From contig NZ_AP017902.1 in assembly GCF_002356075.1 (NCBI RefSeq), positions 124,001 to 188,000 on the forward strand: a stretch of DNA of 64,000 bases. Reading direction: 5' to 3'. The notes below the pieces were generated by a model that searched no databases, was not told the origin of the DNA, and saw only the letters and a program-made list of their open reading frames with translations. This document shows positions 55,386 through 64,000 of the stretch, piece by piece. The DNA is from Mycoplasmopsis bovigenitalium (lineage in GTDB: Bacteria; Bacillota_I; Bacilli_A; Mycoplasmatales; Metamycoplasmataceae). The position numbers and the translations under genes are program-made. The first letter of the stretch is position 1, and each line of letters begins with the position of its first letter.

Positions 55386-55946
55386 TTAGACAAACATTTT
55401 TATCAAGTTGCTGTTTAATGTTTTAAGATTTTTTAACTTATGCTGATGAAGGGTGATTGAGGTGTTTAAATTTAAAAATAAACTAGAGATTTTTTGTTGT
55501 TCATTAAAATCTGTTACCCAAAAATTCATGCTCATCAAATCATTGGAATTTAATTTTTTTCTATCAGAACCAACTAATATAGTTGATAAATCATTTGCGT
55601 TTATTAAGTACTTTAAAAACAATGTTGAATTATTTTTGTTAGATTTTAATACATGAGCATGATTATTAACTCAAATTTTGCCATTTACATATTGAACAGG
55701 ATAGTTTTTTAAATCATTAGCGCCATCTTCAGCAACCAAAACGAACTCTCCATTATGTGTGTGTCCCTTTATATAGCCTTGAATTCCATTAGCTCCATAA
55801 TATGGGGTGCTGCCCTTTTCCCTCATATGTTCACTAATTGGAACACGCAGATTATCGTATCTATCGGCAATATCTCCCAACCTTCTCTGTTCTCAAGCGT
55901 TAGTAAATTCTTTGAATCTAATTGCTGGTTTAAGTAGTTTATGCAT
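55386..55946 (-). CDS. hsdS: Type I specificity subunit HsdS, half-length (module c)
   Basis: A 186-residue protein: MHKLLKPAIRFKEFTNAWEQRRL, TRD c (GDIADRYDNLRVPISEH...), then a last helix that diverges from all other copies after HQ (HKLKNLKTLNSNLIKMFV). The divergence starts at the 11-base word, here ATCAGCATAAG with one mismatch. TRD c is identical to the second half of the gene at 57086-58222. It overlaps the previous hsdS by eight bases and precedes hsdR. The native 3' end of the original single hsdS is probably preserved here. Confidence 0.85.
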
Positions 55947-57093
55947 TTACAAACATCTTTTCTAAAAGCATATTTTTAATGTTTTTTAGCTTTTCTAACT
56001 TACGCTGATGAAGGGTGATTAGGGAGTCTAAATTTAAGAATGTGTTAGAGATTTTTTGTTGTTCATTTTTCGATGAAATATTAAGGTTCAAACTGTTCAG
56101 CATATCTAAAACAATGTAAGGTATACCCGAACCTCTAACTTCTTCTTGTATCTTTTTATTTAATGCATTTTTAATTGCATAATTTAAAAATATTCTATTT
56201 TCCGAAAACGCCTGTAAAACATATGTTCTTTGATACGCGTTGAATTGTCCTTCTGCTAAATGCATATATCCAACATTTGCTCCATTACCAGCAATCGTTA
56301 TTGCTTCACCTGAAAAAGCAAACCTATTTATTTTATAAATTTCAACACCAGAGGTATAAAAATTATATTTTCCGCCTTTATCCATTGCATTTGCATCGAG
56401 TTTACCAGTCGAAATAATGCACATATCTCCCAACCTTCTCTGTTCTCAATCGTTAGTAAATTCTTTGAATCTAATGGCTGGTTTAAGGTTTTTTTCGTCT
56501 GCAAACATCTTTTCTAAGAGCATATTTTTAATGTTTTTTAGCTTTTCTAACTTACGCTGATGAAGGGTGATTGAGCTAAAAATTGACTCTAATAATGAAG
56601 CAATTTTTGTTTGCTCTTTAAATGACGGAGCATTAAGTATTGAATAATTTAACTCATCAAGATTAATTGTTTTACCAACTCTTAATCCGTATGTGAATGG
56701 AACTAATGATTTTATAAATGCTTCAGTTCTAAAAAAGTGTTTTCAGTATTTTGGGTTATTAACATTTTGACCAATTAGCCTTAAAACTATGTATGCTGGT
56801 GAAGTAATACCATCAAAATCTGAGAATGCTAAACCACTTCTAAAAGATGAGAGGTGAAGTATGAAATCATTTTTTAAAACTCGAACATAGTTCATTAAAC
56901 TTGCATTTGATACGCTTACAGTATACCCTGTATCGATTCTGCGAAATACATCTCCAGTTACAGAAGCGGTTAAAGTTGGCATATTTGGATGACCTTTATC
57001 AACTATTTTAATTAGTAATTCATTAAACTTGTGTTGTTCTCAATCGTTAGTAAATTCTTTGAATCTAATGGCTGGTTTAAGTAGTTTATGCAT
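55939..57093 (-). CDS. hsdS: Type I specificity subunit HsdS, full-length (modules a+d)
   Basis: A 384-residue HsdS with TRD a, conserved helix, fused linker MFADEKNLKPAIRFKEF, TRD d, conserved helix and split linker FVNA-stop. This is the normal two-TRD architecture recognising a bipartite site. Trp codons are mostly TGA. It starts within the eight-base ATGCATAA overlap with the upstream hsdS and ends in another, so it should be translated by re-initiation. Confidence 0.9.
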
Positions 57094-58222
57094 TTACAAA
57101 CATCTTTTCTAAAAGAATATTTTTAATGTTTTTTAGCTTTTCTAACTTACGCTGATGAAGGGTGATTGAGGTGTTTAAATTTAAAAATAAACTAGAGATT
57201 TTTTGTTGTTCATTAAAATCTGTTACCCAAAAATTCATGCTCATCAAATCATTGGAATTTAATTTTTTTCTATCAGAACCAACTAATATAGTTGATAAAT
57301 CATTTGCGTTTATTAAGTACTTTAAAAACAATGTTGAATTATTTTTGTTAGATTTTAATACATGAGCATGATTATTAACTCAAATTTTGCCATTTACATA
57401 TTGAACAGGATAGTTTTTTAAATCATTAGCGCCATCTTCAGCAACCAAAACGAACTCTCCATTATGTGTGTGTCCCTTTATATAGCCTTGAATTCCATTA
57501 GCTCCATAATATGGGGTGCTGCCCTTTTCCCTCATATGTTCACTAATTGGAACACGCAGATTATCGTATCTATCGGCAATATCTCCCAACCTTCTCTGTT
57601 CTCAAGCGTTAGTAAATTCCTTGAATCTAATGGCTGGTTTTAGTGTTTTTTCGTCTGCAAACATCTTTTCTAGAAGCATATTTTTAATGTTTTTTAGCTT
57701 TTCTAACTTACGCTGATGAAGGGTGATTGAGGTGTAAAATGATTGTAATATCTCAGAAATTTTGTTTTGTTCATTTATATTGGGATACTTAACTATTATT
57801 TCAGACATAACATTTGACATTAACTTTGGGTTATTTGTTTTATTAACGAACTTTTGAGTAATTTTTCCAATAGACTTTGAATAAAACAAGTTTGGTTTCA
57901 TTAGTTTTTCAGATAATATCCCACAGACGTTTGTTGCATAAAAATAGCCTTTTCTGTAAAAAACGGTTCCTGCATTTGCTCCATCTGTAGTCCAAGTTAT
58001 AGAGTTTTCGTGTAAATAACTATTGTTATAACCTAAAAGTCCATCATTTTCTGTTTGAGATGAGTAAACAGGGTAGATAAAATCACCAAATTTATATGGC
58101 TTCATTTCACCCTTACTCAATACATAACCGCGACTTATGTTAAATAGTTCGCCAACTCTTCGTTGTTCTCAAGCGTTAGTAAATTCTTTGAATCTAATTG
58201 CTGGTTTAAGTAGTTTATGCAT
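57086..58222 (-). CDS. hsdS: Type I specificity subunit HsdS, full-length (modules b+c)
   Basis: A 378-residue HsdS. TRD b (VGELFNISRGYVLSKGEMKP...) is unique in the window; after the fused linker MFADEKTLKPAIRFKEF comes TRD c. The ends are the split linkers of the array. Because b is found only here and e only in the plus-strand block, inversion would be needed to pair them differently. Confidence 0.9.
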
Positions 58223-58817
58223 TTACAAACATCTTTTCTAAAAGCATATTTTTAATGTTTTTTAGCTTTTCTAACTTACGCTGATGAAGGGTGATTGAGC
58301 TAAAAATTGACTCTAATAATGAAGCAATTTTTGTTTGCTCTTTAAATGACGGAGCATTAAGTATTGAATAATTTAACTCATCAAGATTAATTGTTTTACC
58401 AACTCTTAATCCGTATGTGAATGGAACTAATGATTTTATAAATGCTTCAGTTCTAAAAAAGTGTTTTCAGTATTTTGGGTTATTAACATTTTGACCAATT
58501 AGCCTTAAAACTATGTATGCTGGTGAAGTAATACCATCAAAATCTGAGAATGCTAAACCACTTCTAAAAGATGAGAGGTGAAGTATGAAATCATTTTTTA
58601 AAACTCGAACATAGTTCATTAAACTTGCATTTGATACGCTTACAGTATACCCTGTATCGATTCTGCGAAATACATCTCCAGTTACAGAAGCGGTTAAAGT
58701 TGGCATATTTGGATGACCTTTATCAACTATTTTAATTAGTAATTCATTAAACTTGTGTTGTTCTCAATCGTTAGTAAATTCTTTGAATCTAATGGCTGGT
58801 TTTAATGAGTTAGACAT
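58215..58817 (-). CDS. hsdS: Type I specificity subunit HsdS, half-length (module a), hsdM-proximal
   Basis: A 200-residue HsdS with one TRD (a). Its start MSNSLKPAIRFKEFTN differs from the MHKL/MHKS of the other copies and overlaps the hsdM stop by one base (TAATG), so it is the best-expressed slot. Half-length HsdS proteins in other systems can act as homodimers recognising symmetric sites. It ends with FVNA-stop inside the ATGCATAA overlap. Confidence 0.88.
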
Positions 58818-61465
58818 TATTTACCACCTAAAATACTAATAAGTTCATTAATAGCTTGCATATCACTTTCTTCACCGTTTAAGTCTTTTAATAATTCAAC
58901 AAGTTTTTGTTCATTATCGTGAATTTGAGAATTAATATCACTTAAAGTGTATTTGTATTTATTTTCAAGGTTTTCAAATTTAGCGATGTAATCATCAATA
59001 ATTTCTGTTCCTTGTTTACTTATTTGTTTCATTATTGGCTCTGACCATTTGTCTATTAATAGTGCAAAAACTTCATCTTTATTAAGCGAGGTATATTTTT
59101 CATATGATTCAATAACCAATGTTTGCTCTAAATTGCTTAGTGTTTTTCTTGCTTTTGTTTTTTGGTTAATTAAATCATTGATTTCTAAAATTTGAGATTC
59201 AAATGAATCAGCTTCAGGAGTTTCCTTGATACTTTTAGCATATTTTTGTAATTCTTTGGTATCTATTTTGCCTTCAATAAATATTGGTTCATTTTTCTCT
59301 GATTCATCAATTGAATCTTCAATTTCACTAATTCTTGATTCAATATCTGTTAATTCGTCTTTTAAATCTTTTATTTGGCTATTTTCGCTTGCAAAATATT
59401 TTTGGCAGATAAATTCATTGCTAAATAATTGTGAATTTCATTCAACAATTGAATTGTCTTTTTTTCTTTTGACATCTAAAATTTCAGAATCTTTTAAAAA
59501 TTCATCAATGCTTAATTCATTATTTTCATAATATGATATTAATTCTAAATCGTCTTTGATTTTTTCAATATTGTTCATTAATATTTGGTAAATATCATAT
59601 TTTTCAATGAATGCTAATTCTTCAATATTATTGAAAATATAGTCAATCAATTTATTTTCTAGATTATGTTTAATATTTTTTAAATTATCCAAATTGCCGC
59701 ATGTATTTAGTAAATAATTATAAAAATCTTTAGCAATCTGTTTAAATTTCTCTAAATATGCTTTTATTTGTTCATTTTCAACAATCGAATTTCGAATTTC
59801 GCCATTTTCGTTGCTTAAAATTGAATAATAGCCTGGTTTAGCATCACTGAAAAGCGATTCTTTAACTGTTGGGAAATTATTTAAAAATTCTGAATACTTA
59901 GCAAGTTCATTTTCGCTTACGCCGCCATACATTGAAGAATATAAGTCGTGTGTTTCATCTTTTGAAAAGTTGTCAATATAGCGAGATATATTTAAGTTGT
60001 AGTCATTTTGCTCAATTTCTTCTAAAGAAACAATTCTTGAAAAGTTTTTAATTTCTCTACGGTTATTAACAGTGTCAACAATTTTACGAATGTGTTTTGC
60101 TTCCAGTTTATTATCTTTTCCATCTTTAACATAAAGTTGTGAGGCATCAATGAATTGAATATCGCTTGTTGGTTTTTGCTTTTTAATGACCATAATAATG
60201 GTTGAAATACCTGTGCCATAAAAGATATTAGCCGGCAAGCCAATAATTGTGTCAATTTGACCTTTTTTAATTAGCTGGGTTCTTATTTCTTTTTCACTGC
60301 CGCCTCTAAATAAAACACCATGTGGCAGCACAATTGTTAAAATTCCATCTGGGTCTAAGTGGTATAAATCATGTAAAAGAAACGCATAATCAGCTTTTGA
60401 AGAAGGAGCTACACCATAACTTTTGTAACGTTCGTCACTTTCTTTATTTACATTATTTCATTTTTGCGAGTATGGTGGATTAGAAACTACAGCGTCAACA
60501 CTTTGGTAAATGTAATAACCATTGTTATCAAAAAATGGTCAATCTTGTTCTAGTGTATCTGCATTTCTAACATGAATATTAGCAGTATTAATCCCTTTCA
60601 TTACCAAATTCATACGTGTTAAGTTAAATGTTTGTTTATTAAGTTCTTGTGCGTAATAAACAACTGGGCTTGAACTTTTTGAGTATTTTTTAAATGTTTC
60701 ACCAATTGTTAAAAGTAGTGAACCAGAACCAGAAGTTGGGTCATAAACTTTAATTGTTTCACGGTCTTTTAAATGATAAGACACAATTTCTGCCATAAGT
60801 GTTGATACTTCATGTGGAGTGTAAAATTCACCACCTTTTTTACCCGCACTAGAAGCAAATTTACCAATTAAATATTCATAAACATAGCCTAAAACATCAT
60901 AATTTTGATTTTCAGTTGGGATTTTTTGGATGTTTTCCATTAATTTTAGTAATTTTTCTGTTTGTTCATCCGAGTTAATTCCTAATTTACTTAATTCATT
61001 TTCAAAGACAAAAAATATACCTTCAAAAAGCTCACGACACCCATTAGTTATCGAACGAATAAATTCGTTAATTGCTTCTGACAGCACACTAACACTAAAT
61101 TTATTTTTGTCTTTTGATTCTTGACTAGTTCATGTTTGGTATAAATTTTCATAGTAAATAAAATAACCACAGTCAGTGTTAATTCTATCTTTAATTGTTT
61201 GCATATGTTGGTGGTCATTTAAAGTTTCGGTTTGGTCAAAATCAATTTCTTCTCAGTTGATTTTGGCTGAAAAATATTTTAAGTCCGAGCGGTCAACACC
61301 TTGTTTAAGTAGCTCATCTTCTTGTTTTTTTGATAAAAATCGATAAAAAATCAAACCTAAAATATAGTTTTTATATTCATTAGCATCTAAATTGCCTCTT
61401 AATTTACTAGCCGAATCTCAAATAATTGCACCAAGTTCGTTTTTTGAAATAATCTTATTACCCAT
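58817..61465 (-). CDS. hsdM: Type I DNA methyltransferase HsdM, long form
   Basis: An 882-residue adenine methyltransferase subunit. The N-terminal HsdM helical domain (GAIIWDSASKLRGNLDANEYKNYILGLIFYRFLS) is followed by SAM motif I (VYDPTSGSGSLLL, 242-249) and the catalytic NPPY (329-332). FRGGSEKEIR and GLPANIFYGTGIST are typical. Beyond residue 560 a long coiled-coil extension ends DLNGEESDMQAINELISILGGK, making it longer than the usual 520 or so. Trp is TGA in about six of seven cases. It is the first gene of the operon. Confidence 0.93.
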
Positions 61466-61498
61466 ATTCTCTCCTTTATATTCATACTTAATATTTAT

Positions 61499-61504
61499 AT
61501 TATA
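61499..61504 (-). promoter_or_regulatory. -10 box of the hsdM operon
   Basis: TATAAT on the minus strand, 34 bases before the ATG; AAAGGAGAGA is the ribosome-binding site. The surrounding 85 bases resemble the region upstream of the Bro-N gene. Confidence 0.5.
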
Positions 61505-61563
61505 ATTAAGTTATTAATTTTATGCCTGCATAATTAGAAAATACGGGTATATTTTTAAATGGA

Positions 61564-61698
61564 ATAATTTATATGAAGTTCCTGTCCAATTTGGAGCTTT
61601 TTTGTTTTTTATTTTAAAAATGATTGAAACAAAAAAGTCCAAGGCCCCACAATTAAATTTTTACCTTAATTTGTGTTCACTTGAACTTACAATCAAGC
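61564..61698 (-). mobile_element. Remnant left end of an IS30-type (IS1630-like) element
   Basis: The complement of this segment matches the left end of the element at 11992, from the terminal GCTTGATTGTAAGTTCAAGTG to the transposase start (GGACAGGAACTTC), with scattered differences and small indels. The rest of the element is missing. It shows that an IS of this family was once inserted upstream of hsdM. Confidence 0.85.
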
Positions 61699-61753
61699 GA
61701 TATATATATATATTTCTATTTCTCTTTTTCAACCTTTATTTATTTGTTATCTT

Positions 61754-62638
61754 CTAATCCTTTTTCTTATCTTTATCTTTCTTGTCTTTATCCTTAAAAT
61801 CTTTAGAACTTACATCTTCTATGAGTTTCCCAAAATCAATGGCATTTTTTGAAGTTATGACAGACTTTCCAGTTTCATGTTCAATCTCTTTTCTAGCATT
61901 ACCTGCTATACTTCCGCCACGTTTTGCAACTTTTTTATTTTCTTCTAAGCCTTGTGGATTTGCTGCATTCGCTATATCTTTTGTAGCTGCTTCTGCAAGC
62001 ATATTTAAGATAATTTCGGTTGTTGTCATATTATCTCGTAAATTTTCTTTCTTTAAGCCTTTAAAGTCTTTGTACTCTCTTGTTGTCATACCAGACCAAG
62101 CTTTTGTGATTTCATTTGTAAGTATGGCATACTCTTTACCTTTTTCTACACCGTGGTCTTGCCATGTATCAGTAAGTTCTTTTCTAACTTGTATGGCTTG
62201 TAGCCTTTGATTAATCCATTCTCTGCTATAACCTTTTTTAAGATAGGTTTCTAAGGCTCTATCAATGGTAAGCTCGGGATCAATTATTTCATCAATTCTT
62301 TCTTTCCCAACTTCAGCAAGCCACATTTTAAATGGCTCTGCCTTTGGCGATGGTACAGATTGTATAATACGAAATATTCCTTGCATATCAGATACATCAG
62401 TATTTCTAAGCTTGCCATCTGTTGCTTCCATTTTCAACTGGCTACAAATTGTAGCCAATTCATTTCCTTCTTTTTTTAACCTTGTTTTTAAAACGCTCCA
62501 ATACTTTCTAGCATTATCACTTTCAGTAAGAATGCCAATAATATCTACTACCGAAAAATATCATTCTTCTTTTTCATTATCCCAAATACTTCTTATTTTA
62601 TTACCTTCAAATATTTTGATTTGATTATCCAAAAACAT
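61754..62638 (-). CDS. Bro-N domain antirepressor-like protein
   Basis: A 294-residue protein. The N-terminal domain resembles phage Bro-N/antirepressor proteins: FEGNKIRSIWDNEKEEWYFSVVDIIGILTES, YWSVLKTRLKKEG, GIFRIIQSVPSPKAEPFKMWLAEVGKERIDEI. The C-terminal part (WSGMTTREYKDFKGLKKENLRDNMTTTEIILNMLAEAATKDI) resembles the DinD-like region often found with it, and the end is a Lys/Asp tail. Six of seven Trp codons are TGG and one TGA, unlike hsdM nearby. The start at 62638 with AAAGGAGAG lies beyond the TGA codon. DNA binding or regulation is inferred only from the family. Confidence 0.8.
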
Positions 62639-62662
62639 CTCTCCTTTATACCTAATATTTAT

Positions 62663-62668
62663 ATTATA
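62663..62668 (-). promoter_or_regulatory. -10 box of the Bro-N gene
   Basis: TATAAT on the minus strand, 25 bases before the ATG, in a region resembling the hsdM upstream sequence. Confidence 0.45.
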
Positions 62669-62918
62669 TTTATGTTATAGATTTTGTGCTTGCATAATTA
62701 GAAAATTAAAGTATATATTTACTAAAATAATTTAATTTTAAATTTTGGTTAATTGCAAAATTAATAATTAAAAATCAAAATGCCACTAAGCATTAAGCAT
62801 TTTAAACTTAACTTACAATCAAATATAGAGGCTTATAAATTCTTATATTTTGGGGCTGACTCTGAAACTTGCGAGTGCTGATTTATTCTTTGGTGGTTAT
62901 TTTTCATCTTTTTTATAT

Positions 62919-62947
62919 TAAAAAATGCAAGCAATTTTGCTTGCATA
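62919..62947 (-). terminator. Terminator of the KilA-N gene
   Basis: On the minus strand ATGCAAGC-AAAATT-GCTTGCAT is followed by a T run. Confidence 0.82.
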
Positions 62948-63002
62948 ACAAACTTAATTTTATAGGTTCTTATTTATTCAATCACAAACTAACAATTAAT
63001 TA

Positions 63003-63845
63003 TTACTTGCTTTCTAATTTTTTAATGTCACTATCATTAAGTTTTTCAAGTGATGTCAATTGTCTTCTTGCGAGTTTTCTAAGTTCTATCATTCTTTCTT
63101 TTTGATCCATACCTTTGCCAATAAGGATTGCATTAAAACTTTCCATATTGGCAAGAACTAATAATTCATTTAAGCTTGCATAATCTCTTATATTTCCTTT
63201 AAGTTCTGGATTTTCATCTCGTCACTCTCTAGCTGTTTTATTAAATAAGGCAACATTTAACATATCTGCTTCACTTGCATATTTATATGATAATTGTTCA
63301 CTTGTTAAATCAGATAGCAGATATTCCTTGATAGCATCTGTATGAATTTTGTAGTTAATTTTAGAGATTTCACGATGTAAATTCCAATTAAGGGATAACT
63401 TAGAATTTTCATCCGACTTAAGTCTTTTATAGTCTTGGATTAAATATAGCTTAAATTCAGGAGATATCCATGAAGCAAATTCCATGGCTATATAAAAATG
63501 AGCATATGTTCCACCATATCTTCCAGCCTTTGAAACAATACCTATTGCATTTGTATTTTCAATCCATTTTTGTGGTGTCATTGTAAATCTATTAAGACCC
63601 GTGTCCATTTTAAACGTGTCGAATTGCACACGGTTAAAATTTTTATTATTTAATATCTCCCACAAACCTATAAATTCTAGTGTATTTCTATTTCTCATCC
63701 AATTCTGAATAACAAATCGTGGATCATCTTCGTTTTTATACCTTGCAATATCTGTTAGACTTATATAATCATTTTTAAAATCTTCTGTATAAATTTGTAT
63801 TTCAAAACCCTTTGCCTCTAGTTTTTCTTTTTTTGTTTTTGCCAA
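63003..63845 (-). CDS. KilA-N domain protein
   Basis: A 280-residue protein. The KilA-N DNA-binding domain is clear: DYISLTDIARYKNEDDPRFVIQNWMRNRNTLEFIGLWE, then GRYGGTYAHFYIAMEFASWISPEFKLYLIQDYKRLK. The C-terminal part is helical. The start is TTG (MAKTKKEKLEAKG) with AAAGGGG nine bases before; no ATG fits. Five of six Trp codons are TGG, with one TGA near 63220, so a standard-code reading would lose the last 73 residues. KilA-N and Bro-N genes are often carried by phages and sometimes sit in type I restriction operons. Function unproven. Confidence 0.85.
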
Positions 63846-63876
63846 AATATATCCCCTTTCTTTTTTCTTCTATGTA

Positions 63877-63915
63877 CTGTTTAGAGTTATCTAAATTTTA
63901 AACAACTCTAAACAG
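63877..63915. promoter_or_regulatory. Inverted repeat upstream of the KilA-N gene (operator candidate)
   Basis: CTGTTTAGAGTT and AACTCTAAACAG form a perfect 12-base inverted repeat with a 15-base AT spacer, 30-70 bases before the start codon. No T tract follows, so it is a better operator than terminator. Confidence 0.6.
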
Positions 63916-63931
63916 CAAACCAGGGCAAAAA

Positions 63932-63960
63932 CCAACACCAAAGTGTTAACTTTTTTGTTC
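63932..63960 (-). terminator. Weak hairpin, possibly a terminator of a gene beyond the window
   Basis: AACAC-CAAA-GTGTT with T on one side and AAA on the other. The sequence from about 63916 to the right edge holds no visible gene. Confidence 0.35.
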
Positions 63961-64000
63961 TAGTTTATTGATTTAATTCTAATTTTTATATTTTCAACCA

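Larger units (their letters stand above)
62639..63002. other. Intergenic region between Bro-N and KilA-N genes
   Basis: No gene seen. The left 95 bases resemble the hsdM promoter region (61466-61560). A terminator for the KilA-N gene is at 62919-62947. AACTTACAATCAA near 62810 resembles the tip of the IS30-type element but is too short to call. Confidence 0.5.

Noticed and set aside
61699-61712. TA repeat as a phase-variable promoter
   Set aside because: It is short and lies after the Bro-N gene, not between a -10 and -35 box.
62800-62825. Another IS30-type end in the gap between Bro-N and KilA-N
   Set aside because: Only AACTTACAATCAA is shared, which can occur by chance in such AT-rich sequence.

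Overview
The window is chromosomal DNA of an AT-rich mycoplasma. In nearly every gene TGA must be read as tryptophan (for example rplQ, valS, hsdM), the genes are tightly packed and often overlap by one base (TAATG), and the set includes rnpB, valS, pheST, dnaK with a CIRCE box, an OppF-like protein and lipoproteins. IS1630-like (IS30 family) and IS1634-like elements fit the Mycoplasmopsis/hominis-type mycoplasmas. I cannot name the species. All coding coordinates assume translation table 4.

Layout. 1-11975: end of the ribosomal operon (rpoA, rplQ), a degenerate OppF-like ABC protein, valS-folD-tpx, then pta-ackA-coaD-yihA and a membrane-anchored protein, which together make acetyl-CoA-derived ATP, a CoA precursor and a ribosome assembly GTPase. 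11973-15309: an IS30-family element that duplicated a terminator hairpin on insertion and was then split by an IS1634-family element. 15410-19811: pyk, a thermonuclease lipoprotein, whiA, holA and RNase P RNA. 19812-30095: pyrG, two Cof-type HAD phosphatases, nusB with an ECF S-component, a phosphohexomutase, a surface protein that is out of frame at a C10 tract, obgE and a small membrane protein. 30226-33075: a nucleoside salvage operon deoD-pdp-deoC. 33078-42839: lpdA; a five-gene operon rarA-pheS-ung-pheT-glyA; dnaK under CIRCE. 42836-49099: comEC, a frameshifted comEA, an endonuclease I lipoprotein, the infC-rpmI-rplT operon with an attenuator-like leader, a 78-residue orphan and tmcAL.

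The most striking region is 49431-61465, a shuffling type I restriction-modification locus. One minus-strand operon reads hsdM, four hsdS genes (half, full, full, half) and hsdR. A plus-strand block facing it holds a half and a full hsdS followed by a tyrosine recombinase. The six hsdS genes contain nine target-recognition modules of only five types (here a-e), repeated with no difference seen. Three block edges fall at the same 11-bp word, ATCAGCGTAAG (one copy has a single mismatch), which I propose as the crossover site. The array can therefore plausibly change DNA methylation specificity by inversion and module exchange, with several HsdS proteins made at once.

Upstream of hsdM lie an IS30 end fragment, a Bro-N antirepressor-like gene and a KilA-N gene. 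These two genes use TGG for tryptophan almost throughout, unlike hsdM beside them, which suggests recent arrival from a standard-code bacterium. Other points worth attention are the poly-C switch, the OppF-like protein that has lost all ATPase motifs, and several nearly leaderless genes.
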